Part shown: positions 40,885-48,419 of the stretch, in pieces
Layout of the letters: each line of letters begins with the position of its first letter
Numbering within the stretch: the first letter of the stretch is position 1
Assembly (NCBI GenBank): GCA_963772375.1
Contig: CAVYXG010000004.1
Location: forward strand, 372,001-436,000
DNA length: 64,000 nt
Direction of reading: 5' to 3'
Source: DATBHM01 sp963772375
Lineage (GTDB): Bacteria; Actinomycetota; UBA4738; JACQTL01
The notes under the pieces: model-generated
Database searches by the model: none
Seen by the model: only the letters and a program-made list of their open reading frames with translations
What the model was told of the DNA's origin: nothing
Program-made: the position numbers and the translations under genes

Positions 40885-43487
40885 GCCTCGCGCCTCCCGG
40901 CCGCAGCCAGCTTCGGCACGGCGAACTTCGCCGCGGCGGAGTCCTTCATCGGCAGCCGCGTCCGGCGGACCCCGTCGAAGCGGTAGAGCGCCCCGGCCAT
41001 GGCCGAGGCGGTCGGAACGAGCGGGCCCTCCCCGACGCCCTTGGCGCCGTAGGGGCCCTCGGGCTGGGGAACCTCGACCAGGATCACCTCGACCTCGGGC
41101 ATGCCGAGCGGCGGAATGATGTTCAGCGACTTGAGGGTCTCGGTCACCGGCCGCCCGCCCTCCATGACGTACTCCTCGGACAGCGCATGGCCGAGCCCCA
41201 TGTGCAGCCCGCCCTCCACCTGCCCCTCGGCGAGCGTCGGGTTGATCGCGCGGCCCACGTCGTGCGCGGCGACCATCTTCACGAGGCGGCCGTCGTCGTC
41301 GAGGATTGCCACCTGCGTCGCCCAGCCGTACGCGATGTGCGTGATCGGCTCCGGCGCGTCGTTCTTGGTCGTCCAGTCGACCAGGAACTCGCCGTAGAAC
41401 TCCTGCTCTGCCAGTTCCTCGAGCTTGCCGCCGCCCAGCGCCTCCTTGAGCTTGGCCGCCGCACGGATGACCGCCTGCCCGCCCATGGTGGTGGCCCGGG
41501 AGGCCGTGGTCTGCCCCGTGTCGAGCTCCTTCTCGGTGTCGACCGTGACGGTGACCTTCTCCGGCGGGATCCCCAGCTCCTCGCAGAGCATCTGTCCCAG
41601 GACCGTGTGGACGCCCTGGCCCATCTCGGTCCACGAGTGGAAAAGGGTCACCGTCCCGTCGTGCTCCGGGCGCAGGATCACGCGGCCGCCCTCGGGGAGG
41701 CCGTTGCCGATGCCGGTGTTCTTCACGCCGCAGGCGATGCCCGCGTACGTCGCGCCGTAGTACGCGTCCTTGACCGCGAGGAGCGTCTGCTTCAGCCCGA
41801 CGCCCTCGCCGAGCAGCTGGCCGGTGCCGAACCGGTCGCCCACGTCGACGGCGTTCCGCCACCGGATCTCCCACCCGTCGAGGCCGACCTCCTCGGCGAG
41901 CATGTCGAGGATGCCCTCCATGGCGAAGTTCGTCTGGTTGACGCCGAACCCCCGCATGGCCCCACACGGCACGTTGTTCGTGTAGACCGCGCGGGCCTCC
42001 ACGTCGACGTTCGGGATCCTGTACGCGCTGCACGCGTGGCCGGCGGCTCGCTCGAGGACGGCCATGCCCACGCTCGCGTACGCGCCCGAGTCGCCGACGA
42101 TCCGCGCCTTCAGTGCGACCAGGTGGCCTTCGGCGTCGCACCCGGCCGTGTATTCCATCGTCAGTGGGTGGCGCTTGGAGTGGACGAACAGCGACTCCTT
42201 GCGCGACAGGGTCAGCAGGACCGGCCGCCCCGTCTTCATCGACAGCAGCGCGGCGTGGCCCTGGACGTTGAGGTCCTCCTTCGCCCCGAACGCCCCGCCG
42301 CACGCGACCTGGGTCACCCGTACGTGATCGTTCGGCAGGCCGAGGAAGGACGCGACCTGGTGGCGGTCCTCCCACACGCCCTGGCCCTGCGAGAACACGT
42401 GGAACCTCGGGCCGCCGTTGGGCTCCTCGGGGACCGCGAGCGCGGACTCCGGTTCGAGGAACGCGTGCTCGATCCACTGGGTGCGGAACGTCTCGGTCAC
42501 AACGTGCGCCGCCGTCCCCAGCGCGGCGTCGGCGTCGCCCCGCTTCACGTCGGACTGCGACAGCAGGTTGCCCTCGGGTCCGACCTGCGGGGCGCCGGGC
42601 TTCAGGGCCTCGAACGGGTCGGTGACCGGTTCGAGGACCTCGTAGTCGACCTCGATCAGCGCGGCGGCCTCGCGCGCGGCATGGCGCGAGTCGGCCGCGA
42701 CCGCCGCGAGGAAGTCGCCCACGTAGGACGTGATCTCGCCCTCGGCGATGAACTGACGCCAGTCACGCTGGATCGTTCCCTGCGTGCGCTCGCCGGGGAC
42801 GTCCTGCCAGGTGGTCACGGCCACGACGCCGGGGTGGACCTCCGCCTTCGAGGTGTCGATCTTCAGCACCCTCGCCCGGGGGTGGTCGCTGAACCGCAGC
42901 GCGCCGTGGAGCATCCCGGGCACGACCATGTCGTTGATGTAGGGCTTGTCGCCGAGCGCCAGCTCGTCGCCCTGGTACCGCGCGGAGCGCGAGCCCACCC
43001 GGCCGCTGCGGTCGATCTCCGGCAGGGGCTCGCCCCGCTTGGCGGCCGCGGCGTGCTCGATCGCGTCGACGATCTTGATGTAGCCGGTGCACCGGCAGAG
43101 GTTCCCGGCCAGGCCGCGGGCGATCTCGTCGCGGGTGGGCGAGGGGTTCTTGGCGAGCATGGCCTCGGCCTTCATGAGGATCCCCGGCGAGCAGAACCCG
43201 CACTGCGACGCGCCCGACAGGACGAACGCGTCCGCCCACGTCCGGCGCTGTTCGGGCGAGAGGCCCTCCTGCGTTGTGATCGACTTGCCGGCGGCGCGGG
43301 CCGCCGGCTGGGCGCACGACACCACGGCCTTGCCCTCGACCATCACCGTGCAGGCACCGCACGAGCCCTCCGGCGCGCAGCCGTCCTTCATCGAACGGAG
43401 CCCGCACTCCTCCCGCAGCAACTCGAGGAGGCTGGCGCCTTCACGAGGCTCAGCCGTCACTGCGCGGCCATTCAGCGTGAACTCCAT
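40881..43487 (-). CDS. xdhD: Fused [2Fe-2S]-molybdenum hydroxylase (XdhD-like)
   Basis: An 868-residue protein with an iron-sulfur domain (residues 1-160) fused to the molybdopterin-binding domain. Cluster ligands are GCAPEGSCGAC (C37-x5-C43-x2-C46), SQCGFCSPG and CRCTGYIKI. Mo-domain landmarks are ACGGAFGAKEDLNVQ, NNVPCGAMRGFGVNQTNF, TEMGQGVHTVLGQM and YGAKGVGEGP (catalytic Glu). The fused order matches XdhD and the family often labelled selenium-dependent xanthine dehydrogenase; no selenium gene is seen here. GGAGG five nt before ATG 43487 decides the start. It heads the leftward operon and is coupled to ssnA. Confidence 0.87.
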   Translation of the reverse strand: MEFTLNGRAVTAEPREGASLLELLREECGLRSMKDGCAPEGSCGACTVMVEGKAVVSCAQPAARAAGKSITTQEGLSPEQRRTWADAFVLSGASQCGFCSPGILMKAEAMLAKNPSPTRDEIARGLAGNLCRCTGYIKIVDAIEHAAAAKRGEPLPEIDRSGRVGSRSARYQGDELALGDKPYINDMVVPGMLHGALRFSDHPRARVLKIDTSKAEVHPGVVAVTTWQDVPGERTQGTIQRDWRQFIAEGEITSYVGDFLAAVAADSRHAAREAAALIEVDYEVLEPVTDPFEALKPGAPQVGPEGNLLSQSDVKRGDADAALGTAAHVVTETFRTQWIEHAFLEPESALAVPEEPNGGPRFHVFSQGQGVWEDRHQVASFLGLPNDHVRVTQVACGGAFGAKEDLNVQGHAALLSMKTGRPVLLTLSRKESLFVHSKRHPLTMEYTAGCDAEGHLVALKARIVGDSGAYASVGMAVLERAAGHACSAYRIPNVDVEARAVYTNNVPCGAMRGFGVNQTNFAMEGILDMLAEEVGLDGWEIRWRNAVDVGDRFGTGQLLGEGVGLKQTLLAVKDAYYGATYAGIACGVKNTGIGNGLPEGGRVILRPEHDGTVTLFHSWTEMGQGVHTVLGQMLCEELGIPPEKVTVTVDTEKELDTGQTTASRATTMGGQAVIRAAAKLKEALGGGKLEELAEQEFYGEFLVDWTTKNDAPEPITHIAYGWATQVAILDDDGRLVKMVAAHDVGRAINPTLAEGQVEGGLHMGLGHALSEEYVMEGGRPVTETLKSLNIIPPLGMPEVEVILVEVPQPEGPYGAKGVGEGPLVPTASAMAGALYRFDGVRRTRLPMKDSAAAKFAVPKLAAAGRREA

Positions 43488-43617
43488 CGCCGCCTCCATC
43501 CAGATATTGCCGCAGCCCGCGCGACGGCAGCTCCAATGAGCCTATCTTGGAAGCCGCTCAACAAACCGTCAAGCCGACAATGGGGACATTCGGCATTTCG
43601 CTGCAGCGTCCGAACCG

Positions 43618-43643
43618 CCGCCCGGAGGAATCCGACCGGGCGG
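43618..43643. other. 8-bp hairpin upstream of the molybdoenzyme operon
   Basis: CCGCCCGG (43618-43625) and CCGGGCGG (43636-43643) are perfectly complementary around a 10-nt loop. It lies in the 268-bp divergent control region between xdhD and the oxidoreductase operon. It could be a protein-binding palindrome or a hairpin in an xdhD 5' leader. Confidence 0.4.
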
Positions 43644-43690
43644 GCACCGACCTGCAGTACGGCACCCCCGCGTCCTCGGCGATCGGGAAA

Positions 43691-43719
43691 TTGACAATCT
43701 GTTGAGTCCTCTCCAGACT
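43691..43719 (+). promoter_or_regulatory. Candidate promoter of the molybdoenzyme operon
   Basis: A perfect -35 TTGACA (43691-43696) is followed 17 nt later by CAGACT (43714-43719), a weak -10. The alternative -10 TATGCT at 43722 is too far away (25 nt). A weak -10 with a cluster of half-sites over it suggests activation or repression by a bound regulator. Confidence 0.35.
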
Positions 43720-43732
43720 CATATGCTGAGTC
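43703..43732 (+). promoter_or_regulatory. Three TGAGTC half-sites, candidate operator
   Basis: TGAGTC at 43703-43708, its complement GACTCA at 43716-43721, and TGAGTC at 43727-43732. The last two form an inverted repeat around TATGC. Spacing of 11-13 bp puts the three on about the same helix face, directly over the candidate -10 region. Confidence 0.5.
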
Positions 43733-43755
43733 GTCGTGGGGAGAGGGAGCGGGCC

Positions 43756-46410
43756 GTGCAGGACTCCGTGACATCGCCGGCTTCGCCGATCGGCACCGGG
43801 TTGCTGGGCCGTCGAAGTGGGACCGCGTTGGGCGACGGGTGGGTCCGTTCCTCCTGCATCATCTGCCTGAACCGGTGCGGGATCCTCGCCCATGTCACCG
43901 ACGACGAAGCCGTCGACAAGATCGTCGGCGACCCCGACAACCCCCACAACCACGGCAAGACCTGCGCCAAGGGCGACGCCGGCATGGAGGGCTTGCGCGA
44001 TCCCAACCGGATCAGGACCCCGCTGCGCCGGACCAATCCGGAAAAGGGCATCGGGGTGGATCCCCGGTTCGTGCCGATCAGTTGGGACGAGGCACTCGAC
44101 GACATCGCCGCCCGTATGCGGGCGATCCGCGAGGAGAATCCTCAGCGCCTGCTGTTCTCCACATTCGACGCGTACCACCTGCGAGGGTCGCTGCTCGGCT
44201 CCTACATCAACGGATTCGGGGCGCCCGGCTACTCGACGTGGTCGGCGCAGATCTTCTGCGGCAACAACGTGCACGGGATCAGCTACATGAACCAGAACGC
44301 GTTCGAGGGCGTCCCCGACCCCGTGCATTCGAAGTACATCATGCTGTTCGGTTCGCAGTTCGGGTCGGTTGTGCACTACGACACCATGCACGCGGCCCGA
44401 ACCCTCGCGGGCCGTCGTCCAGGCGATCTCCACATCGTCTCGATCGATCCCGTTCGTGGGCCGGCCGCTTCCCGTGCCGAGGAGTGGGTGCCGATCCGCC
44501 CGGGGACCGACGCCGCGCTGATCCTGGGCATGGTGAACCAGCTCGTCAACGAGCTCGACATCTTCGATCGTGACTTCGTCAAGCGCTTCACGAACGGCCC
44601 GTACCTCGTCGCCCCGGACGGCGCGTACCTCCGCGATCGGGAAAACCAAAAGCCACTCGTCTGGGACGCCGCCGAGGGAACGGCGAAGACGTTCGACGCC
44701 GATGTGCGTGACTTCGCGCTGACCGGGACGTACCAGGTGAACGGCGTCGAGGTCCAGCCGGGCTTCCAGAGGCTCAAGGACCACGTTCGTACCTACACCC
44801 CCGAGTACGTGGAGAAGGTCACCACCGTGCCCGCGGCCACGGTCGTTCGCCTCGCCCGCGAGTACGGGGAGGCGTCCCAGATCGGGGCGACCATCGAGAT
44901 CGACGGCGTGGAGCTCCCACACCGGCCGGCCTCGGTGATCTGGTACCGGGGGCTGTCCGCCCACAAGCACGCAATGCTGACCGGCCTGGCCATCACGCTG
45001 CTCCCCACCCTCATGGGAGCGCTTGACGTGCCGGGTGGCCTGCTCGCTGACCCGTACGGTCTGAAGGGGAAGACGCCCAGCCGCGAGTACACGTGCGCCG
45101 AGAGCCCCGACGGGCTCATCGCCCAGTCATTCATCGGCGGCGGGCGGGTCGGCGGGATGTATCCCCCTCGCAAGGTTCGTCGCCCGGAGACCCCCGAGAT
45201 GTTCGAGCTGCTCCCGGTCGGGCCCTACGGGGCGATCTTCTACCTGCTCGCCTCCGAGAACGAGGACGTCTACAAGCCGCCGCCGTTCCCGAAGATGCTG
45301 TTCCAGTACCACTCGAACCTGGTGAAGACCTCCGGGCCCCCCGACGTGATGGAGCGTTTCCTGAACCGCATTCCGTTCGTCGTATCGATGACCCGGCGGT
45401 TCGAGGAGACCACCGAGTTCGCCGACATCGTGCTCCCCGATCTCCACTATCTGGAGCGCCTGGCGCCGTTCGTCTACCAGCATTACGGGTCGGGCGAGGG
45501 CAAGCTCGCATCGTACGGGGCGAAGCCGGTGGTGCAGGCCGAGATCGAGGGGCCGGTGGACGGCGAACCGTACGTGGATGTGATGCAGGTCCTGCTGGAG
45601 CTGGCCAAGAGGGCGGGGTTCGCCGACGAGTTCTACGAGGCCATCAACACGATCGCCCACCTCAGGCCCGAGTATCGCCTGGATCCGGACGGCAACTACT
45701 CCTATTTCGAGATCTGTGACCGGCAGCTCAAGAACGAATACGGTCCCGAGAAGGGGCTCGAGTGGCATCTCGCCGACGGGCTCTGGACCGACGAGAAGTC
45801 GGTCGTGGAGAAGTACCCGCGGCCGTTCGTGAAGCCCCGCGCCCAGATCTACTTCGAGTTCATGCCGCACGCGGGCCGGGACCTCGAGCAGGTCACCGGC
45901 GAGCTCGGCATCCCGTGGGATACCTCCGACTACCTGGCCCTCCCGGAGTTCAAGCCGTGCCCCAGCTTCGAGCACCCGCCTCCCCACGACCTGTACCTGA
46001 TGAACCTGAAGATGCCGCAGCACGCGCTGTCGCACACCCACCGCAACCCGCTGCTGACGTCGCTCTCGGCCCGCCACCGCGACCTCAGCTCCCTGATGAT
46101 CCATCCGCAGACCGCGGGGCGGCTGGGCATCACCGACGGCGACCGGGTGCTCATCGAGACGTTCGAAGGTCGGACGCATCCGGCCTGGGCGCGCGTGACG
46201 AAGCTGGTGCATCCGGAGGTCCTGGCGACCCAGGGATGTGGCGGCGGCTGGGCCGCGGGTTCGAATGCCGACGAGGTCAACTTCAACGCCCTGCTGGCGA
46301 TCGACGAGGACCACATCGACTTCGTCTCCGGGGCCCTCGACTCCTGCATCTCGGCCTGCGTGTACAAGGTCGCGGACGGAGACGGACGGGACGGAGGCGA
46401 GCGGCGATGA
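43756..46410 (+). CDS. Molybdopterin (bis-MGD) oxidoreductase catalytic subunit
   Basis: An 884-residue DMSO-reductase-superfamily enzyme. The N-terminal [4Fe-4S] site is C34-x2-C37-x3-C41-x28-C70 (SSCIICLNRCG ... GKTCAKGD); the C-terminal domain ends in the molybdopterin-dinucleotide-binding beta barrel (HRNPLLTSLSARHRDLSSLMIHP region). The usual protein ligand to Mo would align near CGNNVHG, where Val172 stands instead of Cys, Sec, Ser or Asp. No Tat signal is present, so it faces the cytoplasm. GTG 43756 is preferred over TTG 43702 and ATG 43723 because GGGAG precedes it and those lie at or before the promoter. With the next two genes it forms a PsrABC/NrfCD-type complex. Substrate unknown. 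Confidence 0.85.
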   Translation: MQDSVTSPASPIGTGLLGRRSGTALGDGWVRSSCIICLNRCGILAHVTDDEAVDKIVGDPDNPHNHGKTCAKGDAGMEGLRDPNRIRTPLRRTNPEKGIGVDPRFVPISWDEALDDIAARMRAIREENPQRLLFSTFDAYHLRGSLLGSYINGFGAPGYSTWSAQIFCGNNVHGISYMNQNAFEGVPDPVHSKYIMLFGSQFGSVVHYDTMHAARTLAGRRPGDLHIVSIDPVRGPAASRAEEWVPIRPGTDAALILGMVNQLVNELDIFDRDFVKRFTNGPYLVAPDGAYLRDRENQKPLVWDAAEGTAKTFDADVRDFALTGTYQVNGVEVQPGFQRLKDHVRTYTPEYVEKVTTVPAATVVRLAREYGEASQIGATIEIDGVELPHRPASVIWYRGLSAHKHAMLTGLAITLLPTLMGALDVPGGLLADPYGLKGKTPSREYTCAESPDGLIAQSFIGGGRVGGMYPPRKVRRPETPEMFELLPVGPYGAIFYLLASENEDVYKPPPFPKMLFQYHSNLVKTSGPPDVMERFLNRIPFVVSMTRRFEETTEFADIVLPDLHYLERLAPFVYQHYGSGEGKLASYGAKPVVQAEIEGPVDGEPYVDVMQVLLELAKRAGFADEFYEAINTIAHLRPEYRLDPDGNYSYFEICDRQLKNEYGPEKGLEWHLADGLWTDEKSVVEKYPRPFVKPRAQIYFEFMPHAGRDLEQVTGELGIPWDTSDYLALPEFKPCPSFEHPPPHDLYLMNLKMPQHALSHTHRNPLLTSLSARHRDLSSLMIHPQTAGRLGITDGDRVLIETFEGRTHPAWARVTKLVHPEVLATQGCGGGWAAGSNADEVNFNALLAIDEDHIDFVSGALDSCISACVYKVADGDGRDGGERR

Positions 46411-47063
46411 CCAGATGGGCCATGGTCATCGACACGGCTCGGTGCGTCGGCTGTGGCGCGTGCACCATCGCCTGCAAGACCGAGAACGCGACGCCCGGCG
46501 ACGTCTGGTACGCCCCCGTCATCGAGTACGAGGCCGGCGAGTACCCGGACGCGCGCATGGAGTTCCTGCCGGTTCTCTGCAACCACTGCGAGGACGCGCC
46601 GTGCCTGGCCGCGTGCCCGACGAAGGCGCTGGAGCGACGCCCCGACGGGATCGTGAACTTCGAGGACGACGCCTGCATCGGGTCGCGGGCGTGCATGAAT
46701 GCCTGTCCGTACGGAGCGCTGAACCTGTACGAGGGCCGTCGCGGGGAGTCGCTCGGCACGGGTGCCCGAACGGAGGAAACGGTCCCGGACCGCGGCGCGA
46801 CGAAGCGGTACCAGGCAGGGACGATCCAGAAGTGCACGTTCTGCGTCCACCGCATCGACTACGGCACGGAACATGGGTTGATCCCCGGTCTCGACATCGA
46901 AGCCACGCCGGCGTGCGTGGTGACCTGTCCCGCCGAGTGCCGGATCTTCGGGGACCTCGAAGACCAGGAGAGTCCGGTCAGCAGGTATCTGGCGGCCAGG
47001 GGACCGGGCGAGGTGCTGCGTCCCGACGCCGGGACCGGCGCGCACGTCTTCTACGTGGGATAG
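46407..47063 (+). CDS. Four-cluster ferredoxin subunit (NrfC/PsrB/DmsB type)
   Basis: A 218-residue electron-transfer subunit with four cluster motifs: CVGCGACTIACK, CNHCEDAPCLAACP, CIGSRACMNACPYGA, and KCTFC with ACVVTCPAEC. The third motif has Ser93 where Cys is normal (C90-x2-S93-x2-C96-x3-C100). NarH has Trp at this position and carries a [3Fe-4S] cluster there, so the same is likely here. It links the catalytic subunit to the NrfD-type membrane subunit. ATG overlaps the upstream stop (ATGA). Confidence 0.9.
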   Translation: MTRWAMVIDTARCVGCGACTIACKTENATPGDVWYAPVIEYEAGEYPDARMEFLPVLCNHCEDAPCLAACPTKALERRPDGIVNFEDDACIGSRACMNACPYGALNLYEGRRGESLGTGARTEETVPDRGATKRYQAGTIQKCTFCVHRIDYGTEHGLIPGLDIEATPACVVTCPAECRIFGDLEDQESPVSRYLAARGPGEVLRPDAGTGAHVFYVG

Positions 47064-47071
47064 GGCCGATC

Positions 47072-48067
47072 ATGAGAGAGCTCGGACCGCAGAACGTCTT
47101 CATGGATCGGTTCGTGCTGGAACCGAAGGTCCAGCGGGTCTGGGACATCCCGCACGCCACCTGGTTCACGCTGATGGGCGTGGGCGGCGGCCTCTTCATC
47201 GAGGCCCGCATCCAGAACCTCGAGCTGGCGCTCGGGCGCTGGGCCGGTCTCCCGGCCGTCGACCTCGTGAGCTTCCTGGCGATCGCCGTCGGAGGGCTCA
47301 TCCTCATCGCCGACCTCGGGAAGCCGATGCGCTTCATCCGGGCGGTCCTCAACCCCGGGACGAGCTGGATCAGCAGGGGGGCCATCGCCGACTTCATCTT
47401 CCTGATCGTCGGCGGGTTGTTGATCCTGCCGAACCTGGCCATCGGGACCGCCCACCCGTTCTCGTGGCTGCCGTGGGACGCCTCGGCGGGAAACGTCGCC
47501 GGAGGAATCCTCGAAGTCCTGACCATGGCGGCCGGCGTCGTGGTCATGTTCTACGCCGGGCAGGTGCTGGCCGCGCCTCGTTCCATCCCCTACTGGCACT
47601 CACCGGCCATTCCGCTGCAGTTCCTCCTGTCCTCCCTCGGCCTCTCGATGGCCACGTTGATGCTGATGGAGGTGGTCAGGGACCGCCCGGTGACCGGCGG
47701 CCAGATGTGGGTCTGCGCCGCGTTCCTCGCCGGGCTGGCGGTCTCCATCGCTTGGCACCTGCGGACCAATCGCGACGTGCCCGGCAAGAGCCACAGCCTG
47801 GAGGCGCTGACGCGCGGCCGCCACCGCGTGCCATTCCTGGGCGGCGTGCTCGCTTCCGGTACCGTCCTTCCGGCGCTGCTCGCGCTGGCCGCCGTCGCGG
47901 CGACCGCCGCGCGTGACGCGGTCGCGGTGATCGTGTTCGCCATCCTGGTGCCCGCAGCGTTCTTCCTTCGTCTGATCACGCTGCGGGTCGGGATCTTCCC
48001 TCCGGTGAGGGCGCTGCCGGGGAACGGGCACGCGACGGCGGGGCACGCCGCCGTCCAGGGACGGTAG
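47072..48067 (+). CDS. NrfD/PsrC-type membrane subunit
   Basis: A 331-residue membrane protein with eight to nine hydrophobic helices of the NrfD family (polysulfide reductase C-like). Typical stretches are WDIPHATWFTLMGVGGGLF, IADLGKPMRFIRAVLNPGTSWISRG and YWHSPAIPLQFLLSSL; the L-G-K-P-x-R and N-x-x-S-W motifs lie near the quinone site in this family. It anchors the two upstream subunits and exchanges electrons with the quinone pool. It begins 8 bp after the ferredoxin gene. Confidence 0.9.
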   Translation: MRELGPQNVFMDRFVLEPKVQRVWDIPHATWFTLMGVGGGLFIEARIQNLELALGRWAGLPAVDLVSFLAIAVGGLILIADLGKPMRFIRAVLNPGTSWISRGAIADFIFLIVGGLLILPNLAIGTAHPFSWLPWDASAGNVAGGILEVLTMAAGVVVMFYAGQVLAAPRSIPYWHSPAIPLQFLLSSLGLSMATLMLMEVVRDRPVTGGQMWVCAAFLAGLAVSIAWHLRTNRDVPGKSHSLEALTRGRHRVPFLGGVLASGTVLPALLALAAVAATAARDAVAVIVFAILVPAAFFLRLITLRVGIFPPVRALPGNGHATAGHAAVQGR

Positions 48068-48111
48068 GTGGGAACCACGGAGCCGCTGGTGTCGGCGAGT
48101 GGCGGTCGGAC

Positions 48112-48417
48112 GTGAGCGGGCCGGCGACTACGATTCGGCTCACGTACCTGGGAGGGCTGGCCCGGCGCATGGGCGGAAAGCGCGAGGAATTCGCCCTCGA
48201 CCCACCGGTGACGGTCCGAACCGTCATCGAGCGGCTGATCGAGAACCACGGGGAGGACGAGCGCGAGCTGTTCTTCAATCAATATGGATGGCTCGATCCT
48301 CGGCTCTTCTTCCTCATCGACGGCGATGGAGCTACCGATCGGGGGGGCCTCGACGCGACGCTCACGGGTGACGAGGAGATCACCCTCTTCCTCGGTCTCC
48401 CGATGAATGGCGGCTGA
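48112..48417 (+). CDS. MoaD/ThiS-like sulfur-carrier protein
   Basis: A 101-residue beta-grasp protein with TIRLTYLGGLARRMGGKREEFALD at the N-terminus and a C-terminal GLPMNGG. The terminal Gly-Gly is the adenylation/thiocarboxylate site of MoaD and ThiS. A stretch of about 20 residues (ERELFFNQYGWLDPRLFFLID) is longer than in housekeeping MoaD. It lies between the NrfD-type gene and adenine deaminase, inside the molybdoenzyme operon, so it may supply sulfur for the cofactor of this enzyme. The GTG start has GGTCGG but no strong ribosome-binding site. Confidence 0.75.
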   Translation: MSGPATTIRLTYLGGLARRMGGKREEFALDPPVTVRTVIERLIENHGEDERELFFNQYGWLDPRLFFLIDGDGATDRGGLDATLTGDEEITLFLGLPMNGG

Positions 48418-48419
48418 CC

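Noticed and set aside
40884..42477. Extended 5' reading of ssnA into the xdhD-like gene
   Set aside because: The extension is a frame-shifted reading of xdhD; SsnA homology starts only at about 40840.
43813..43818. Arg-Arg pair near the N-terminus of the molybdoenzyme as a Tat signal
   Set aside because: It is not followed by the S/T-R-R-x-F-L-K pattern or a hydrophobic stretch, so export by Tat is not supported.
43558..44970. 470-codon minus-strand frame opposite the molybdoenzyme gene
   Set aside because: Covers the promoter region and the N-terminal cluster of the real gene; no recognisable domain.
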